Numbered from the stretch's first letter, positions 35,929 to 45,509 are shown. The stretch: DNA of 64,000 nt from Aureimonas sp. SK2 (GCF_029813115.1 NZ_JAPZDS010000007.1:1-64000), one strand, 5' to 3'. Notes: generated from the sequence alone by a model not told the origin. Translations and numbers: made by a program.

Positions 35929-36966
35929 TCAGTTCGATGCGCTCGCTTCGCGAAGCCCGGCCGAGCCGCCCCGCCCCCTGCCGCGGGTCAGCTCGAGGAT
36001 CGGCCGCTCCAGGAAGCGCCAGGACAGCATCGATAGGGGAACGGAGATGCCGGCCGTCAGCACGAAGTTCTCCAGCGGCCCGAAACCCGCGACATAGAAG
36101 ATCGCGGCCAGCGGGAAGTGATAGAGGTAGAGACCGTAGGAGATGCGCCCGAGATAGGTCAACGCCGGCAGGGACAGGGCATCGTTCAGCGTCGTCGCGG
36201 AACCGCCGATCACGCCGAGGATCAAGACGGCCGAGATCGCGTTGGACCAGTAGTGCTCCCAGGTCGAGGGGACGAACAGGGCGCAGGCGAAGCCTGCCGT
36301 GGCGGCCCAGGTCACCGTCGCCGGCAGCTTGAACGACGGGACGGCGCGAAGGGTGACGGCGATCATGCAGCCGTAGAGAAGACCGTCGCCCCGCGCGTCG
36401 AGCGACCGCCAGTTCCAGATCGTGTCGTGGGTGGCGTAGCGCGACGTCCAGACGCCGACGACGGCGACCGCCAGGGTCGCCAGAAGCGCCCGCGTGCCCC
36501 CGCCGCAGGATCTCACCGCGAAGTAGACGACCGGCCAGAGCAGATAGAACTGCCATTCCGTCGCCAGGCTCCATGTGTGGCCGAAGCCGGTCGGGAAGCC
36601 GAGACCCGCCGCCTGGGTGTAGTTGGACACCATCATCAGCGAGGCGGCGACCGATCGCGGCGCGTCCCCGTCGAACCATGGGAAGGCGGTCGCCAGGCCG
36701 GCATAAAGAAGACAGGCGAGGATGAGCGCCGGGTAGAGACGAAAGAAGCGCCGCTTGAAGAAGCCTGGAAAGAAGCGCGTGGGGCCGTCGTCATAGCCGC
36801 GGGCGATGATGTCGGTGATGAGAAACCCACTGAGAACAAAGAACAGATCGACGCCGATCCGCCCCGCCTCCGGAATGTTGGACGTATGGCAGGCCAGAAC
36901 CGCCAGAACCGCGATTCCGCGCAGTCCGTCCAAAGGCTCGAAGCGGCCCTCGCCTACCCTCTGCAT
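35929..36966 (-). CDS. Acyltransferase 3 family membrane protein (OafA/YrhL-like)
   Basis: The protein has 345 residues from the ATG at 36966 (MQRVGEGRFEPLDGLRG), behind a G-run; the frame is open further upstream only because it passes through the complement of the tRNA-Leu gene. About ten membrane segments are present. Family features are PLDGLRGIAVLAVLACHTS at the front with the catalytic-type histidine, GVDLFFVLSGFLI, RRFFRLYPALI, and SYGLYLYHFPL near the end. It acetylates or succinylates surface polysaccharides or lipids from the inner membrane. It stands alone between tig and the tRNA, and no glycan-synthesis genes are nearby. Confidence 0.92.
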   Translation of the reverse strand: MQRVGEGRFEPLDGLRGIAVLAVLACHTSNIPEAGRIGVDLFFVLSGFLITDIIARGYDDGPTRFFPGFFKRRFFRLYPALILACLLYAGLATAFPWFDGDAPRSVAASLMMVSNYTQAAGLGFPTGFGHTWSLATEWQFYLLWPVVYFAVRSCGGGTRALLATLAVAVVGVWTSRYATHDTIWNWRSLDARGDGLLYGCMIAVTLRAVPSFKLPATVTWAATAGFACALFVPSTWEHYWSNAISAVLILGVIGGSATTLNDALSLPALTYLGRISYGLYLYHFPLAAIFYVAGFGPLENFVLTAGISVPLSMLSWRFLERPILELTRGRGRGGSAGLREASASN

Positions 36967-37173
36967 ATCGCCCCCCACAGGATGTCGGGATGGAAATACG
37001 CGCCAGAGGCGATGTAACGCAAGCTCTAGTTGAAAATTCCTTTCGCATTTCAACGCCGATAAACGACGATCGTCGCAGAACGATCGCGGAGGATCGCCAC
37101 CTGTCCGGCGCGGAGGCTCGAAAAGGAGGCGCCAAACATCTTGGCTTCGCGTACAGCAGGGCTGGAACAAGGA

Positions 37174-37257
37174 TGGTGCGGGTGGAGGGACTCGAACCCC
37201 CACGCTTTTGGCGCTAGAACCTAAATCTAGTGCGTCTACCAGTTTCGCCACACCCGC
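37174..37257 (-). tRNA. tRNA-Leu (anticodon TAG)
   Basis: Read leftward, the gene starts GCGGGTG and ends with the matching CACCCGC, an A discriminator and an encoded CCA (37174-37176). The anticodon arm CTAGA-TTTAGGT-TCTAG gives anticodon TAG (reads CUA). The T arm contains GGTTCGAGTCCC, and a long variable arm typical of leucine tRNAs lies between. Length is 84 nt including CCA. It lies between the acyltransferase gene and a DUF1127 gene. Confidence 0.97.
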
Positions 37258-37611
37258 AACCGCCACGCTTCGGGCGAGGAAGCGGACGGGCGCCTCTATA
37301 TCATTCGATCCTTGTGACCGCCACGGCGAAAAGATCGAGCGCTGTTTCGGCTTGGCCCGAGTTGCTGCATTGCACTTGCCTCGCCCTTCTGCGGGGAACG
37401 ACGGCTGGCCCCAAGCAAGACAATGTTGACCAAGCGTTAATGAAACACGAAGGCGGCGCGCATGAACGCGATTGTGCATTGCACCAATCGCAGGGCTGCC
37501 ATGCAGCCAAGGGTGTAACTGCCGGCGCTTCAACCGATTATATTCACCTCATCGAAGCGACGCACTGAGGTTTCGCTTCTCCACGACAACCACCGAGCCT
37601 TTGGCAAAAAG
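37258..37611. other. Intergenic region between tRNA-Leu and the DUF1127 gene
   Basis: About 350 bases contain no gene I can support. The tRNA promoter (read leftward) and the promoter of the small DUF1127 gene (read rightward) must both lie here. A TTGACC at about 37424 is a candidate -35 box without an obvious -10. The region is less GC-rich than its surroundings from about 37430 to 37560. Confidence 0.4.
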
Positions 37612-37755
37612 ATGAACATCGTTCGCTCCTACAACAACTGGCGTCGTTACCGCGAGACCTGCGCGGAGCTGAACCGTCTTTCCAGCCGCGAGCTGTCCGA
37701 TCTCGGCATCGCCCGTTCGGACATCCGCGAACTGGCCCGCCAGGCGACGCGCTGA
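37612..37755 (+). CDS. DUF1127 domain small protein
   Basis: A 47-residue protein that is almost entirely the DUF1127 (YjiS-like) domain: MNIVRSYNNWRRYRETCAEL followed by LSSRELSDLGIARSDIRELA and an arginine-rich end. Small arginine-rich DUF1127 proteins are abundant in Rhizobiaceae and relatives and have been linked there to phosphate/carbon metabolism and RNA turnover. Two hairpins follow, the second an intrinsic terminator, so the gene is monocistronic. The ribosome-binding site is weak (AAAAAG directly before the ATG). Confidence 0.9.
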   Translation: MNIVRSYNNWRRYRETCAELNRLSSRELSDLGIARSDIRELARQATR

Positions 37756-37814
37756 GATAGAATTCCGCTTTCGCGAAGGCCCATCCTCCTCCCAAAGGGC
37801 CCGAGCGGATCCGA

Positions 37815-37890
37815 GCCTGCGGTCTCCTCCTCCCATCCGCAGGCTTCCAAACGACACCCGCCGGTCCTCCCCCGGCGGGTGTTGTTCTTT
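37815..37890 (+). terminator. Tandem hairpins ending the DUF1127 transcript
   Basis: The first hairpin is GCCTGCGG / CCGCAGGC (37815-37844) with a 14-base loop. The second is ACACCCGCCGG / CCGGCGGGTGT, starting at 37854, with a small loop and followed by TGTTCTTTG. The second has the better terminator form. A stable paired 3' end may also protect the short mRNA. Confidence 0.75.
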
Positions 37891-37931
37891 GTGGGTGTTC
37901 CGTGCACGGCCGGCCGGTGCTATCAAGCCGC

Positions 37932-39347
37932 ATGACACACGATCCCATCCACATCGTCGGCGGCGGCCTCGCCGGTTCCGAAGCCGCTTGGCAATTGGCG
38001 CAGAGCGGCGTTCCCGTCATCCTGCACGAGATGCGCGGCACCCGCGGCACCGACGCGCACAAGACCGACGCGCTGGCCGAACTGGTCTGTTCCAACTCCT
38101 TCCGTTCCGACGACGCCGAGACCAACGCCGTCGGCGTGCTCCATGCCGAGATGCGGCTGGCCGGCTCCCTGATCATGCGCTGCGCCGATGCGAACCAGGT
38201 ACCGGCCGGCGGCGCGCTGGCGGTGGACCGCGACGGGTTCGCCGACGCGGTGACGGCCGCGCTCGACGCCCATCCGCTGGTGAGCGTGGTGCGAGAGGAA
38301 GTTGCGACGCTGCCGCCCGCCGAATGGGGTCGCACCATCGTCGCCACCGGCCCCCTCACGGCCGAAAGCCTTGCCGAGGCGATCCGGGCCGAAACGGGCG
38401 CCGACGCCCTCGCCTTTTTCGACGCGATCGCCCCGATCGTCCATTTCGACTCGATCGACATGGACAAGGCCTGGTTCCAGTCGCGCTACGACAAGGTCGG
38501 ACCGGGCGGCACCGGCAAGGACTACGTCAACTGCCCCATGGACCGGGCACAGTACGAGGCTTTCGTCGCCGCGCTCGTGGCAGGCGACAAGACCGAGTTC
38601 CGCGAGTGGGAGGGCACGCCCTATTTCGACGGTTGCCTGCCGATCGAGGTGATGGCCGAGCGCGGCCCGGAGACGCTGCGCCACGGGCCGATGAAGCCGA
38701 TGGGCCTGACCAACGCGCACGAGCCGACCGTCAAGGCCTACGCCGTCGTGCAGCTCCGCCAGGACAATGCGCTGGGCACGCTCTACAACATGGTCGGCTT
38801 CCAGACGAAGCTGAAATACGCCGAACAGGTGCGCATCTTCCGCACCATTCCTGGCTTGGAAAACGCCGAGTTCGCCCGGCTCGGCGGCCTTCATCGAAAC
38901 ACCTACCTCAATTCGCCGACGCTGCTCGACGGCACGCTGCGCCTTCGGAGCCGGCCTTCGCTGCGCTTCGCCGGACAGATCACGGGCTGCGAGGGCTATG
39001 TCGAGTCCGCCTCCGTCGGCCTGATGGCCGGCCGGTTCGCTGCAGCCGAGGCGCTTGGCCGCCCGGCCGCGCCGCCCCCGCCGACGACGGCCATGGGCGC
39101 GCTTCTCGCCCATATCACCGGCGGCCACCTGGCGACCGAGGAAGAGGGCGGCAAGCGCTCCTTTCAGCCGATGAACGTCAATTTCGGCCTGTTTCCGCCG
39201 GTCGAAGTGCCACGCGAAGAGGGCAAGCGCCTGCGCGGCAAGGAGAAGACGATCGCCAAGAAGCGCGCCCTGTCGCGCCGGGCGCTGAGCGACTTCTCGG
39301 CCTGGCTCGCGGGCGAACGCGACGCGTTGCCGGTCGCCGCGGAATAG
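37932..39347 (+). CDS. trmFO: Methylenetetrahydrofolate--tRNA-(uracil-5-)-methyltransferase TrmFO
   Basis: The enzyme methylates U54 of tRNA to ribothymidine with methylenetetrahydrofolate and FADH2. The protein has 471 residues from the ATG at 37932. The FAD motif [18 protein letters not shown] is at the front, then the TrmFO hallmarks [20 protein letters not shown] and [24 protein letters not shown], and [18 protein letters not shown] near the end. The gene was formerly called gid. It converges on the DUF4153 gene with a 3-bp gap. Confidence 0.97.
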   Translation: MTHDPIHIVGGGLAGSEAAWQLAQSGVPVILHEMRGTRGTDAHKTDALAELVCSNSFRSDDAETNAVGVLHAEMRLAGSLIMRCADANQVPAGGALAVDRDGFADAVTAALDAHPLVSVVREEVATLPPAEWGRTIVATGPLTAESLAEAIRAETGADALAFFDAIAPIVHFDSIDMDKAWFQSRYDKVGPGGTGKDYVNCPMDRAQYEAFVAALVAGDKTEFREWEGTPYFDGCLPIEVMAERGPETLRHGPMKPMGLTNAHEPTVKAYAVVQLRQDNALGTLYNMVGFQTKLKYAEQVRIFRTIPGLENAEFARLGGLHRNTYLNSPTLLDGTLRLRSRPSLRFAGQITGCEGYVESASVGLMAGRFAAAEALGRPAAPPPPTTAMGALLAHITGGHLATEEEGGKRSFQPMNVNFGLFPPVEVPREEGKRLRGKEKTIAKKRALSRRALSDFSAWLAGERDALPVAAE

Positions 39348-39350
39348 GTT

Positions 39351-41090
39351 TCAGGGGCCGGCCCATTCGCCGTGGCGAAGGGCGAGCCATCCCTGGACGA
39401 GGACCGGTTGGCCGGCCGCGTTCCAGCGTGCATGGGTCACGCGCAACCGGATATCCCGCCCCTCCGCGGAGCGAAGGTCCAGAACCAGCATCGGCAAGGT
39501 GGCTCCCTCGTCACGAGGGGCCGCTTCCAGTGCGGCTGCGAGAGCGAACCGATCGGTCCGGCCGCGATAGGTGACGACGAGCTCGCCGCCATCGAGGCTG
39601 GTCGGCGGCACCGCGTCGCCCGCATGGGCCGAAGCGCTGATCGGCGCGAGCATGCGGTCGAAGCCGCCGGTGTCCCAGGCCTCCTCGATCGAGAAGCTCT
39701 GATCCCGCTCCTGCACGGTCTTTGCCTCCGCCACCGCGGCGGCGTCGAGGGCGCGGCGGAGATCCGCCAACCGTTCGGCGGGTCCGACGCCGGCAAAGGC
39801 GCCGAGCACTTGAGCCAGTCGCTCTTCTTCGGCCACGTCCTCGATCGCGCCGATCCGTGACTGGAGTTCGGCCCGTGCGGCGCCGTCCAGGCCGCGCGTC
39901 GCTTCCGGCCCGCGTTCAAGGACGCTGCCGTGGCGGAGGACGATCAACGCCGTCTGGCTTCGCCCGACCGTGTCGGCGACACCCCAAGGGCCGAAGGTCG
40001 AGAGCACCAGAAGGATCGGCGCTATCGCGACGATCGCGCGAATATCCCCCCGCGTCCTCGGCAGGACTTGAAGGAAGACCGCGATCGCTGCCGCGAGCCC
40101 GTAGACGGCGGAGAAGTAACGCTCGATCGTCCAGCCCTCGCTGCCGACGCGTAGCGCCAGCGCATAGCCGAGAAGCGCGAGCGGAACGACAAGCATGGTG
40201 GCCCAGAACCGCGCGAAGAAGCGTGCCGGGTGCGGAAGGTCGGCTAGATAGGGCTCGAGCCCGACCCGCAGCGAGAGCATGAAGCCGGAATAAAGAAGGA
40301 CGATCCAGCCGATCTCGTTGGTCGGCACGTCGCCTGTCAGAACGATCCGCGCGGCGTAGACGTGGATGATTACGCCCGCCGCCAGGACCAGCGGCGCCGT
40401 GACCCATTCGAACAGCGGCCGCACGGCGCGCTCCAGCCGCTCGCTCGCACGGTCCTCCGCCGGCGTTTCGTCGGGATGGGGAATGCGCCCCAGAGCGAAA
40501 AGCGGCCCCACGAGGGTCAGCCCGGTCGTGAAGAGGTGCGCATAGGCGTCGCCCCCGAGACCGACCCCGAAGAGGGTGCGGATCATCTCGAAAATGGCGG
40601 TGAAGCCGAGCAGGAAGATCAGCACCGACAGCCAGCCGAGTGTTGCGCCAAGCGCCGTCCACAGCGTGAAGTCCCAGAAGGCGCGTGAGGAGCCCCGCCC
40701 CACGAAGGGCGCCAGCGGCACCGCCGCGACGATGGCGATCGTCAGCGCCGGCCCGGTCAGCAGGAACGGATGCGCGAATCCGACCGCCGCGCCAAGGAGT
40801 GCCAGCCCGAAACAGCCCGCAAGCCGCGCCGCACCCAGCCCAGCGCCCCGACTTTCCGCAAACAGCGTGGCGGCAACGGAGGCCGCCGCGCCGGCCGTCA
40901 GCGCGAGCAGCGCGCGTGCCCAAGGGTCGGTCGATTCGAGATCGAAGGCGACGGCCCAATTGGCGATGGCGGCGACCACGCAGATCGCCGCGGCGGCGGC
41001 GGGAAACCGATAGGTCGCCTGTCCAGCGCGCAAGGCAAGAGATCGAAGGAGACGAACCGGGCGGGACAGGGTGAATCTCACGTCGGACAC
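39351..41090 (-). CDS. DUF4153 domain membrane protein
   Basis: The protein has 579 residues. The amino-terminal two thirds contain about ten hydrophobic segments, with DUF4153-type blocks such as GVGLGGDAYAHLFTTGLTLV and WIVLLYSGFMLSLRVGLEPY. The carboxy-terminal third is soluble, with a DREERxQ-like repeat region and a final beta-rich part (LVLDLRSAEGRDIRLRVTHA). The function is unknown; some relatives carry DUF4173 and respond to envelope stress. It is the last gene of the yajC-secDF cluster, 14 bp after the squalene-synthase-like gene, and converges on trmFO. Confidence 0.8.
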   Translation of the reverse strand: MSDVRFTLSRPVRLLRSLALRAGQATYRFPAAAAAICVVAAIANWAVAFDLESTDPWARALLALTAGAAASVAATLFAESRGAGLGAARLAGCFGLALLGAAVGFAHPFLLTGPALTIAIVAAVPLAPFVGRGSSRAFWDFTLWTALGATLGWLSVLIFLLGFTAIFEMIRTLFGVGLGGDAYAHLFTTGLTLVGPLFALGRIPHPDETPAEDRASERLERAVRPLFEWVTAPLVLAAGVIIHVYAARIVLTGDVPTNEIGWIVLLYSGFMLSLRVGLEPYLADLPHPARFFARFWATMLVVPLALLGYALALRVGSEGWTIERYFSAVYGLAAAIAVFLQVLPRTRGDIRAIVAIAPILLVLSTFGPWGVADTVGRSQTALIVLRHGSVLERGPEATRGLDGAARAELQSRIGAIEDVAEEERLAQVLGAFAGVGPAERLADLRRALDAAAVAEAKTVQERDQSFSIEEAWDTGGFDRMLAPISASAHAGDAVPPTSLDGGELVVTYRGRTDRFALAAALEAAPRDEGATLPMLVLDLRSAEGRDIRLRVTHARWNAAGQPVLVQGWLALRHGEWAGP

Positions 41091-41104
41091 TCCACGGCGG
41101 CGCT

Positions 41105-41935
41105 TCAGCGCCGCATCGTCCGCCAGTAGAACCAGAGGCGACGGATCGCCTCCCCTCGACCTTCGCCTTTCTGGTCGAGCCCCCGCGCGGCAAACAGGGC
41201 CGGCAGGAGAGCGGCGCGAACCGAGCGTGGAAGACGGGGGATCTGCGCCTCGGCCTGGGCCAGGTGCTCGCGGCCATAGGCGAACATGGCTCTTTCAGCG
41301 GGATGGGCCTTCGCTCCGCCCGCCAGCCAGCCCGACGCGTCGAGCCCGGTCGCGGCCAGAATATCCGCCGGCACGAAGACCTGATGGCGCGAACGATGGC
41401 GTTCCACGTCACGCACCGTGAGGGCGGCGCAGGCGGCGACGCCAGCATGGCCTGCGGCGTCCGCGACCTTCGGCGCCTCCGCACGGTCGAGGACCATAGC
41501 GGCCAACATCACGATGGCGGACTGCGTTTCGCCGGCATAGGCCTCGAAGTCGGTCCGGCTTCCCATCGGATCGGCGTAGAGATCGAAGATCCGCGCGTCG
41601 AGATAGCGATCGAACGCGTCGAGCGGCAGGTCGTAGCGGCGCACCGTGTCGATCAGCGCCGTCGCCACCGGAGAGCCCTGCCCTGCCGCCTCGGCCTCCG
41701 TCTCGTCGGCGTTCAGCCGGTCGCGCCACCACTGGAGACGGATCTCGCCGGGCAGCGGCTGGCTGACATGGTCGCGCACGCGCGCCGTCTCCAGCGCGAA
41801 GGCGTAGAGCGCCCAGAGTCCGTCCCGCCGGTCGGCGGAGGCGAAGCCGACGGAGACAGCCCGGTCCGGGTCGCCTTCCTGCACGATGCGGGCGCATTCG
41901 GCATAGGCGGCGGCGTGCGCCGAGGCGCCGCTCAT
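41105..41935 (-). CDS. Squalene/phytoene synthase-like protein (NDUFAF6-type)
   Basis: The 276-residue protein has the all-helical squalene/phytoene synthase fold: GLWALYAFALETARVRDHVS and IRLQWWRDRLNA correspond to its first conserved block, and YAGETQSAIVMLA to the second. The DxxxD metal-binding motifs needed for prenyl transfer are not present at those places, as in the homologue of the complex I assembly factor NDUFAF6. A non-catalytic or assembly role is therefore more likely than carotenoid synthesis, and no other terpene gene is nearby. Its start overlaps the stop of the Mth938-like gene by 4 bp, so the two are translationally coupled. Confidence 0.82.
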   Translation of the reverse strand: MSGASAHAAAYAECARIVQEGDPDRAVSVGFASADRRDGLWALYAFALETARVRDHVSQPLPGEIRLQWWRDRLNADETEAEAAGQGSPVATALIDTVRRYDLPLDAFDRYLDARIFDLYADPMGSRTDFEAYAGETQSAIVMLAAMVLDRAEAPKVADAAGHAGVAACAALTVRDVERHRSRHQVFVPADILAATGLDASGWLAGGAKAHPAERAMFAYGREHLAQAEAQIPRLPRSVRAALLPALFAARGLDQKGEGRGEAIRRLWFYWRTMRR

Positions 41936-42315
41936 TCCACCGCCACGAGAGCCGCTGCGACCGGCCGCCCTTCGAGCAGCATGATGTTGAAAGTGCGCAC
42001 GGCGGCGCCCGTGGACATCGGATCGCAGGAGATGCCACGTTCGCGCAGACGCGCCAGAAGCGCGGCAGGCGGGCGACGGATGTCCTTGCCCGTGCCGAAC
42101 AGGAGGAAGCGGATGTCGTCCGCCTCGTCCAGCACCTTCATGAGCCGCTCGCCGGAGAATGGCTGCTCCTCGGTCGCCGTCCAGCCGTAGATGCCGGACG
42201 GCAGGCAGAGGATCGAGCCGCGATGCGACATGTCGGCGAAGCGGAACCCGCCATTGCCGTAGGCGTCGATCGGGGCACGACGCGGATAGTGCGCGTCGCG
42301 AATTTCGCTGCTCAC
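41932..42315 (-). CDS. Mth938-like (NDUFAF3-type) protein
   Basis: The 127-residue protein of the Mth938-like (DUF498) family is recognised from YGNGGFRFADMSHRGSILCL, the LLFGTGKDIRRPPAALLARL core and the end region FNIMLLEGRPVAAALVA. The human member, NDUFAF3, is a complex I assembly factor, and bacterial members sit next to secDF as here. It starts 1 bp after the secDF stop and overlaps the next gene by 4 bp, so the three genes are clearly one operon. Confidence 0.9.
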   Translation of the reverse strand: MSSEIRDAHYPRRAPIDAYGNGGFRFADMSHRGSILCLPSGIYGWTATEEQPFSGERLMKVLDEADDIRFLLFGTGKDIRRPPAALLARLRERGISCDPMSTGAAVRTFNIMLLEGRPVAAALVAVE

Positions 42316-42316
42316 C

Positions 42317-44902
42317 TCAGGCCTGCCCGGCCCGGGGCGTGTTGCCGATGCGAGTCTTTTCGCCTTCGACGGCTTCCTTCTGATCGCCGCCGCGGATCAT
42401 CTCCGGTCGAAGCTTGAAGTAGATCAGGACAGGTGCCGCAATGAAGATCGAGGAGTAGACGCCCACCAGCACGCCCGCCAGCATCGGTGCCACGAAGACA
42501 CGGATCACGTCGCCGCCGAACCCGTAGAGCGCGACGAGCGCGAGCACCAGCGTCACTGCGGTTAGGATTGTTCGCGACAGCGTCTCGTTCAGAGAGCGAT
42601 CGATGATTTCCGAGATCGGCATCTTCTTGTACTTGCGGAGGTTCTCGCGGATGCGGTCGAACACGACGACCGTATCGTTGAGCGAGTAGCCGACGATGGT
42701 CAGAAGCGCCGCGATCGACGTCAGGTTGAACTCGAGTTGCGTCACGACGAGGAAGCCCATCGTCATGGCCACGTCGTGAGCCGTCGCCAGCAGCGCGCCA
42801 ATGGCGAACTGCCACTCGAAGCGAACCCAGACATAGGCCGCGATCGCCAGAAGCGACGCGCCGACGCCCACGATCGCGGCCCAGGCCAGTTCGCCGGAAA
42901 CGGTAGGCCCGACGACCTCGACGCGTTCGAACGTGTAGTCCGCCTCCAGCGCCGTACGAACGGCGTTGACGCTCGCCTGCGGCGTCTGGGCATCCTGCTC
43001 CTGCACGGCGTAGCGTATGAGAACGTCGCGCGCGGAACCGAACTCCTGGACCTGAACGTCGCCTTCGACGATGGGCGAGAGATCCTGGCGGATCCGTGCG
43101 ACATCTGCTTCGGGAGCCTTCGAGCGGACCTCGAGCACCGTACCGCCGGTAAAGTCGATGCCGAAGTTGAGACCGCCGACGAACAGGCTGCCGATCGAGA
43201 CCAGCGACAGGCCGATCGTGATGGCGAAGGCCCATTTGCGGATCGCCATGAAGCGGATGTTCGTGCCGTGCGGCACGAAGGACACCCAGCCCTTCGGCAC
43301 CTCCTTCGGACGACGCTTCTTCACCCAGAAGGCGACCATCCAGCGCGTCAGCGTCAGCGCGGTGAAGATGGTGGTGAAGATGCCGAGCGCCAGCGTGACG
43401 GCAAAGCCGCGCACCGGGCCGGAGCCGAGGAAGAACAGGATCACGGCCGCGATCAGCGTGGTGACGTTGGCGTCCATGATCGTGCCGAGCGCCTTGTTGA
43501 AGCCCGCATCGATGGCTTGGATGACGGATCGCCCGTTTCGCCGCTCCTCCAGGATGCGCTCGTAGATCAGGACGTTCGAATCGACCGCCATGCCCATCGT
43601 CAGCACGATGCCGGCGATGCCGGGCAGCGTGAGCGTCGAGCCCAGCACCGACAGGAGCGCGACGAGGATGATCACGTTCACCAGCAGCGCGATATTCGCG
43701 ATGATGCCGAGGAAGCCGTAGGCGATGAACATGAAGGCGATGACGAAGACGCCGCCGATGATGCCGGCGTTCTGGCCGGCGGCGATCGAATCGGCTCCGA
43801 GGCCGGGTCCGACCGTCCGCTCCTCAATGATGTCGAGCGTCGCGGGCAGCGCGCCGGCGCGCAGTAGCACCGAGAGATCGTTGGCCGACTGAACCGTGAA
43901 GTTGCCCGAGATCTGAGCCTGGCCCCCGAGGATAGGCTCGCGGATATTGGGCGCGGACAGAACCTTGTCGTCAAGGACGATGGCGAAGGGCCGGCCGACA
44001 TTCTGCTGCGTCACCTCGCCGAAGCGCTGCGCGCCGCGCGAATCGAAGCGGATATTGACCACCGGCTGATTGGTCTGCTGGTCAAATCCGGCCTGGGCGT
44101 CGGTCAGGTTCTCCCCGGAGATCATCACCTGCCGCTGCACCAGCACGGGCACCGGCGGCGTATCGTTGGTCTCCAGAAGCTCCGATCCGGCCGGGACGGG
44201 CTGCTGCCCCGCCTTCACGGCCTCCGGCGAATTGTTGATGTCGACCAGGCGGAAGGTCAGGCGCGCGGTCTGGTTGAGCAACGCCTTGAGGCGGGCGGGA
44301 TCCTGGAGACCCGGCACCTGCACCATGATGCGGTCGAGGCCCTGGCGCTGGATGACCGGCTCGGTGGTGCCGAGTTCGTCGACGCGACGGCGCACCACCT
44401 CGATCGACTGCGCCACGGCGGTCGAGAGGCGGTAATTGATTCCGGCGTCGGTCAGCGTGAGGCGGAAAGAGCCGGGCTGCGGCTCGACGAGGTCCGTCTC
44501 GGTGACGGAGCCGCCGGCGAGAAGGCTGGTGGAAACGGGCGAGGTCAGGTTCTGCAGAGCTGTACGGGCCGCCGCGCCCTGCGTCGGATCGCGCAGGGTG
44601 AACTCGATGCCGCCGTCCCGCTCAGTCAGATTCGCGAAGCCCACATTGGCGTTGCGGAGAGAGAGCTGCACGTCGTCGCGCAGACCCTGCAGCCGGTCGT
44701 TGACCAGCGAGGCGCGGTCCACTTCGAGAAGGACGTAGGATCCGCCCTGCAGATCGAGGCCGAGCGTCATCGGCCGGTCGGGCAGGAAGCCGGGCAGCGC
44801 GTCGCGCTGCGCCTGGGTCAGGAGGTTCGGCATCGCGAACAGGACGCCAGCGACCACCGCGAGCCAGATGAGGACGGTTTTCCAGCGGGAGAAGTGAAGC
44901 AT
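42317..44902 (-). CDS. secDF: Protein translocase subunit SecDF (fused)
   Basis: Inner-membrane RND-type motor that uses the proton gradient to pull proteins exported by SecYEG. At 861 residues it is a fusion of SecD and SecF: SecD from the start (first membrane helix, then LDLQGGSYVLLEVD) through GMAVDSNVLIYERILEERR, SecF from about residue 560 with NFGIDFTGGTVLEVRSKA and GYSLNDTVVVFDRIRENLRK. Both contain the conserved membrane acidic residues. It lies downstream of yajC (121-bp gap) and directly upstream of the Mth938-like gene. Confidence 0.97.
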   Translation of the reverse strand: MLHFSRWKTVLIWLAVVAGVLFAMPNLLTQAQRDALPGFLPDRPMTLGLDLQGGSYVLLEVDRASLVNDRLQGLRDDVQLSLRNANVGFANLTERDGGIEFTLRDPTQGAAARTALQNLTSPVSTSLLAGGSVTETDLVEPQPGSFRLTLTDAGINYRLSTAVAQSIEVVRRRVDELGTTEPVIQRQGLDRIMVQVPGLQDPARLKALLNQTARLTFRLVDINNSPEAVKAGQQPVPAGSELLETNDTPPVPVLVQRQVMISGENLTDAQAGFDQQTNQPVVNIRFDSRGAQRFGEVTQQNVGRPFAIVLDDKVLSAPNIREPILGGQAQISGNFTVQSANDLSVLLRAGALPATLDIIEERTVGPGLGADSIAAGQNAGIIGGVFVIAFMFIAYGFLGIIANIALLVNVIILVALLSVLGSTLTLPGIAGIVLTMGMAVDSNVLIYERILEERRNGRSVIQAIDAGFNKALGTIMDANVTTLIAAVILFFLGSGPVRGFAVTLALGIFTTIFTALTLTRWMVAFWVKKRRPKEVPKGWVSFVPHGTNIRFMAIRKWAFAITIGLSLVSIGSLFVGGLNFGIDFTGGTVLEVRSKAPEADVARIRQDLSPIVEGDVQVQEFGSARDVLIRYAVQEQDAQTPQASVNAVRTALEADYTFERVEVVGPTVSGELAWAAIVGVGASLLAIAAYVWVRFEWQFAIGALLATAHDVAMTMGFLVVTQLEFNLTSIAALLTIVGYSLNDTVVVFDRIRENLRKYKKMPISEIIDRSLNETLSRTILTAVTLVLALVALYGFGGDVIRVFVAPMLAGVLVGVYSSIFIAAPVLIYFKLRPEMIRGGDQKEAVEGEKTRIGNTPRAGQA

Positions 44903-45023
44903 GACGTCCTCGACTCATGACGAGGGGCGAGAAGCCCGAAGCCCTCGCCCGCTACCGCCCTCAGGCGGATCGGCTAGGAGAAGACCGGTCGTCCCGGCCT
45001 TCCGAATGCAACCCCGAAAGTGG

Positions 45024-45365
45024 TTATTTCGTGTTGGCCGCGACGGGCTCGCCCTTTGTCCGCACGTCGGCGATCATGGACTGCAGCACACGGATCTTAG
45101 TCTGCTCCGAAATCTGCACCTCGAGCTCGCCGTTCTCCATCACCTTCGTCACCTTGGCGATGATGCCGCCGCCCGTCACCACCGTGTCGCCGCGGCGGAT
45201 GTTGCGGAGCATCTCGTCGCGCTTCTTGGCCGCCGAACGCTGCGGGCGGATGATCAGGAAATACATGATCGCGAAGACCGCGATGAACGGCAGGATGCTG
45301 ATGAGGATGCTCTCCGGCCCCCCGGCTGCGGCGGCGGTCTGGGCGAAAGCCGTCGTGACGAACAT
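45024..45365 (-). CDS. yajC: Preprotein translocase subunit YajC
   Basis: The 113-residue single-span protein of the SecDF-YajC complex. The membrane helix ILISILPFIAVFAIMYFLII is followed by the RPQRSAAKKRDEMLRNIRRG motif and the beta-rich GDTVVTGGGIIAKVTKV part, all typical. The ATG at 45365 is 6 bases from AAGGAG; a TTG one codon before is too close. It heads the yajC-secDF operon. Confidence 0.97.
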   Translation of the reverse strand: MFVTTAFAQTAAAAGGPESILISILPFIAVFAIMYFLIIRPQRSAAKKRDEMLRNIRRGDTVVTGGGIIAKVTKVMENGELEVQISEQTKIRVLQSMIADVRTKGEPVAANTK

Positions 45366-45509
45366 CAACTACTCCTTGGGCAGAACGGAAACGGGCGATG
45401 GCGCCCTTCACAAGTCGGCCGCAATATACGAACGGTCCGCCCGATTGCAACATGAGCGGACGGGGCGCCGGACTCCGTTTCGTCGGCACCATAAGGACAT
45501 AGCGAGACT

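Noticed and set aside
35929-37533. Much longer version of the acyltransferase frame
   Set aside because: The extra part, with a segment reading AKLVDALDLGSSAKSVGVRV, is the complement of the tRNA-Leu gene and its flanks. The protein starts at 36966, where the family's amino terminus begins.
41105-41935. Carotenoid biosynthesis (crtB) assignment
   Set aside because: The DxxxD motifs are missing at the expected sites, no other carotenoid gene is present, and the gene is embedded with Mth938 and secDF.
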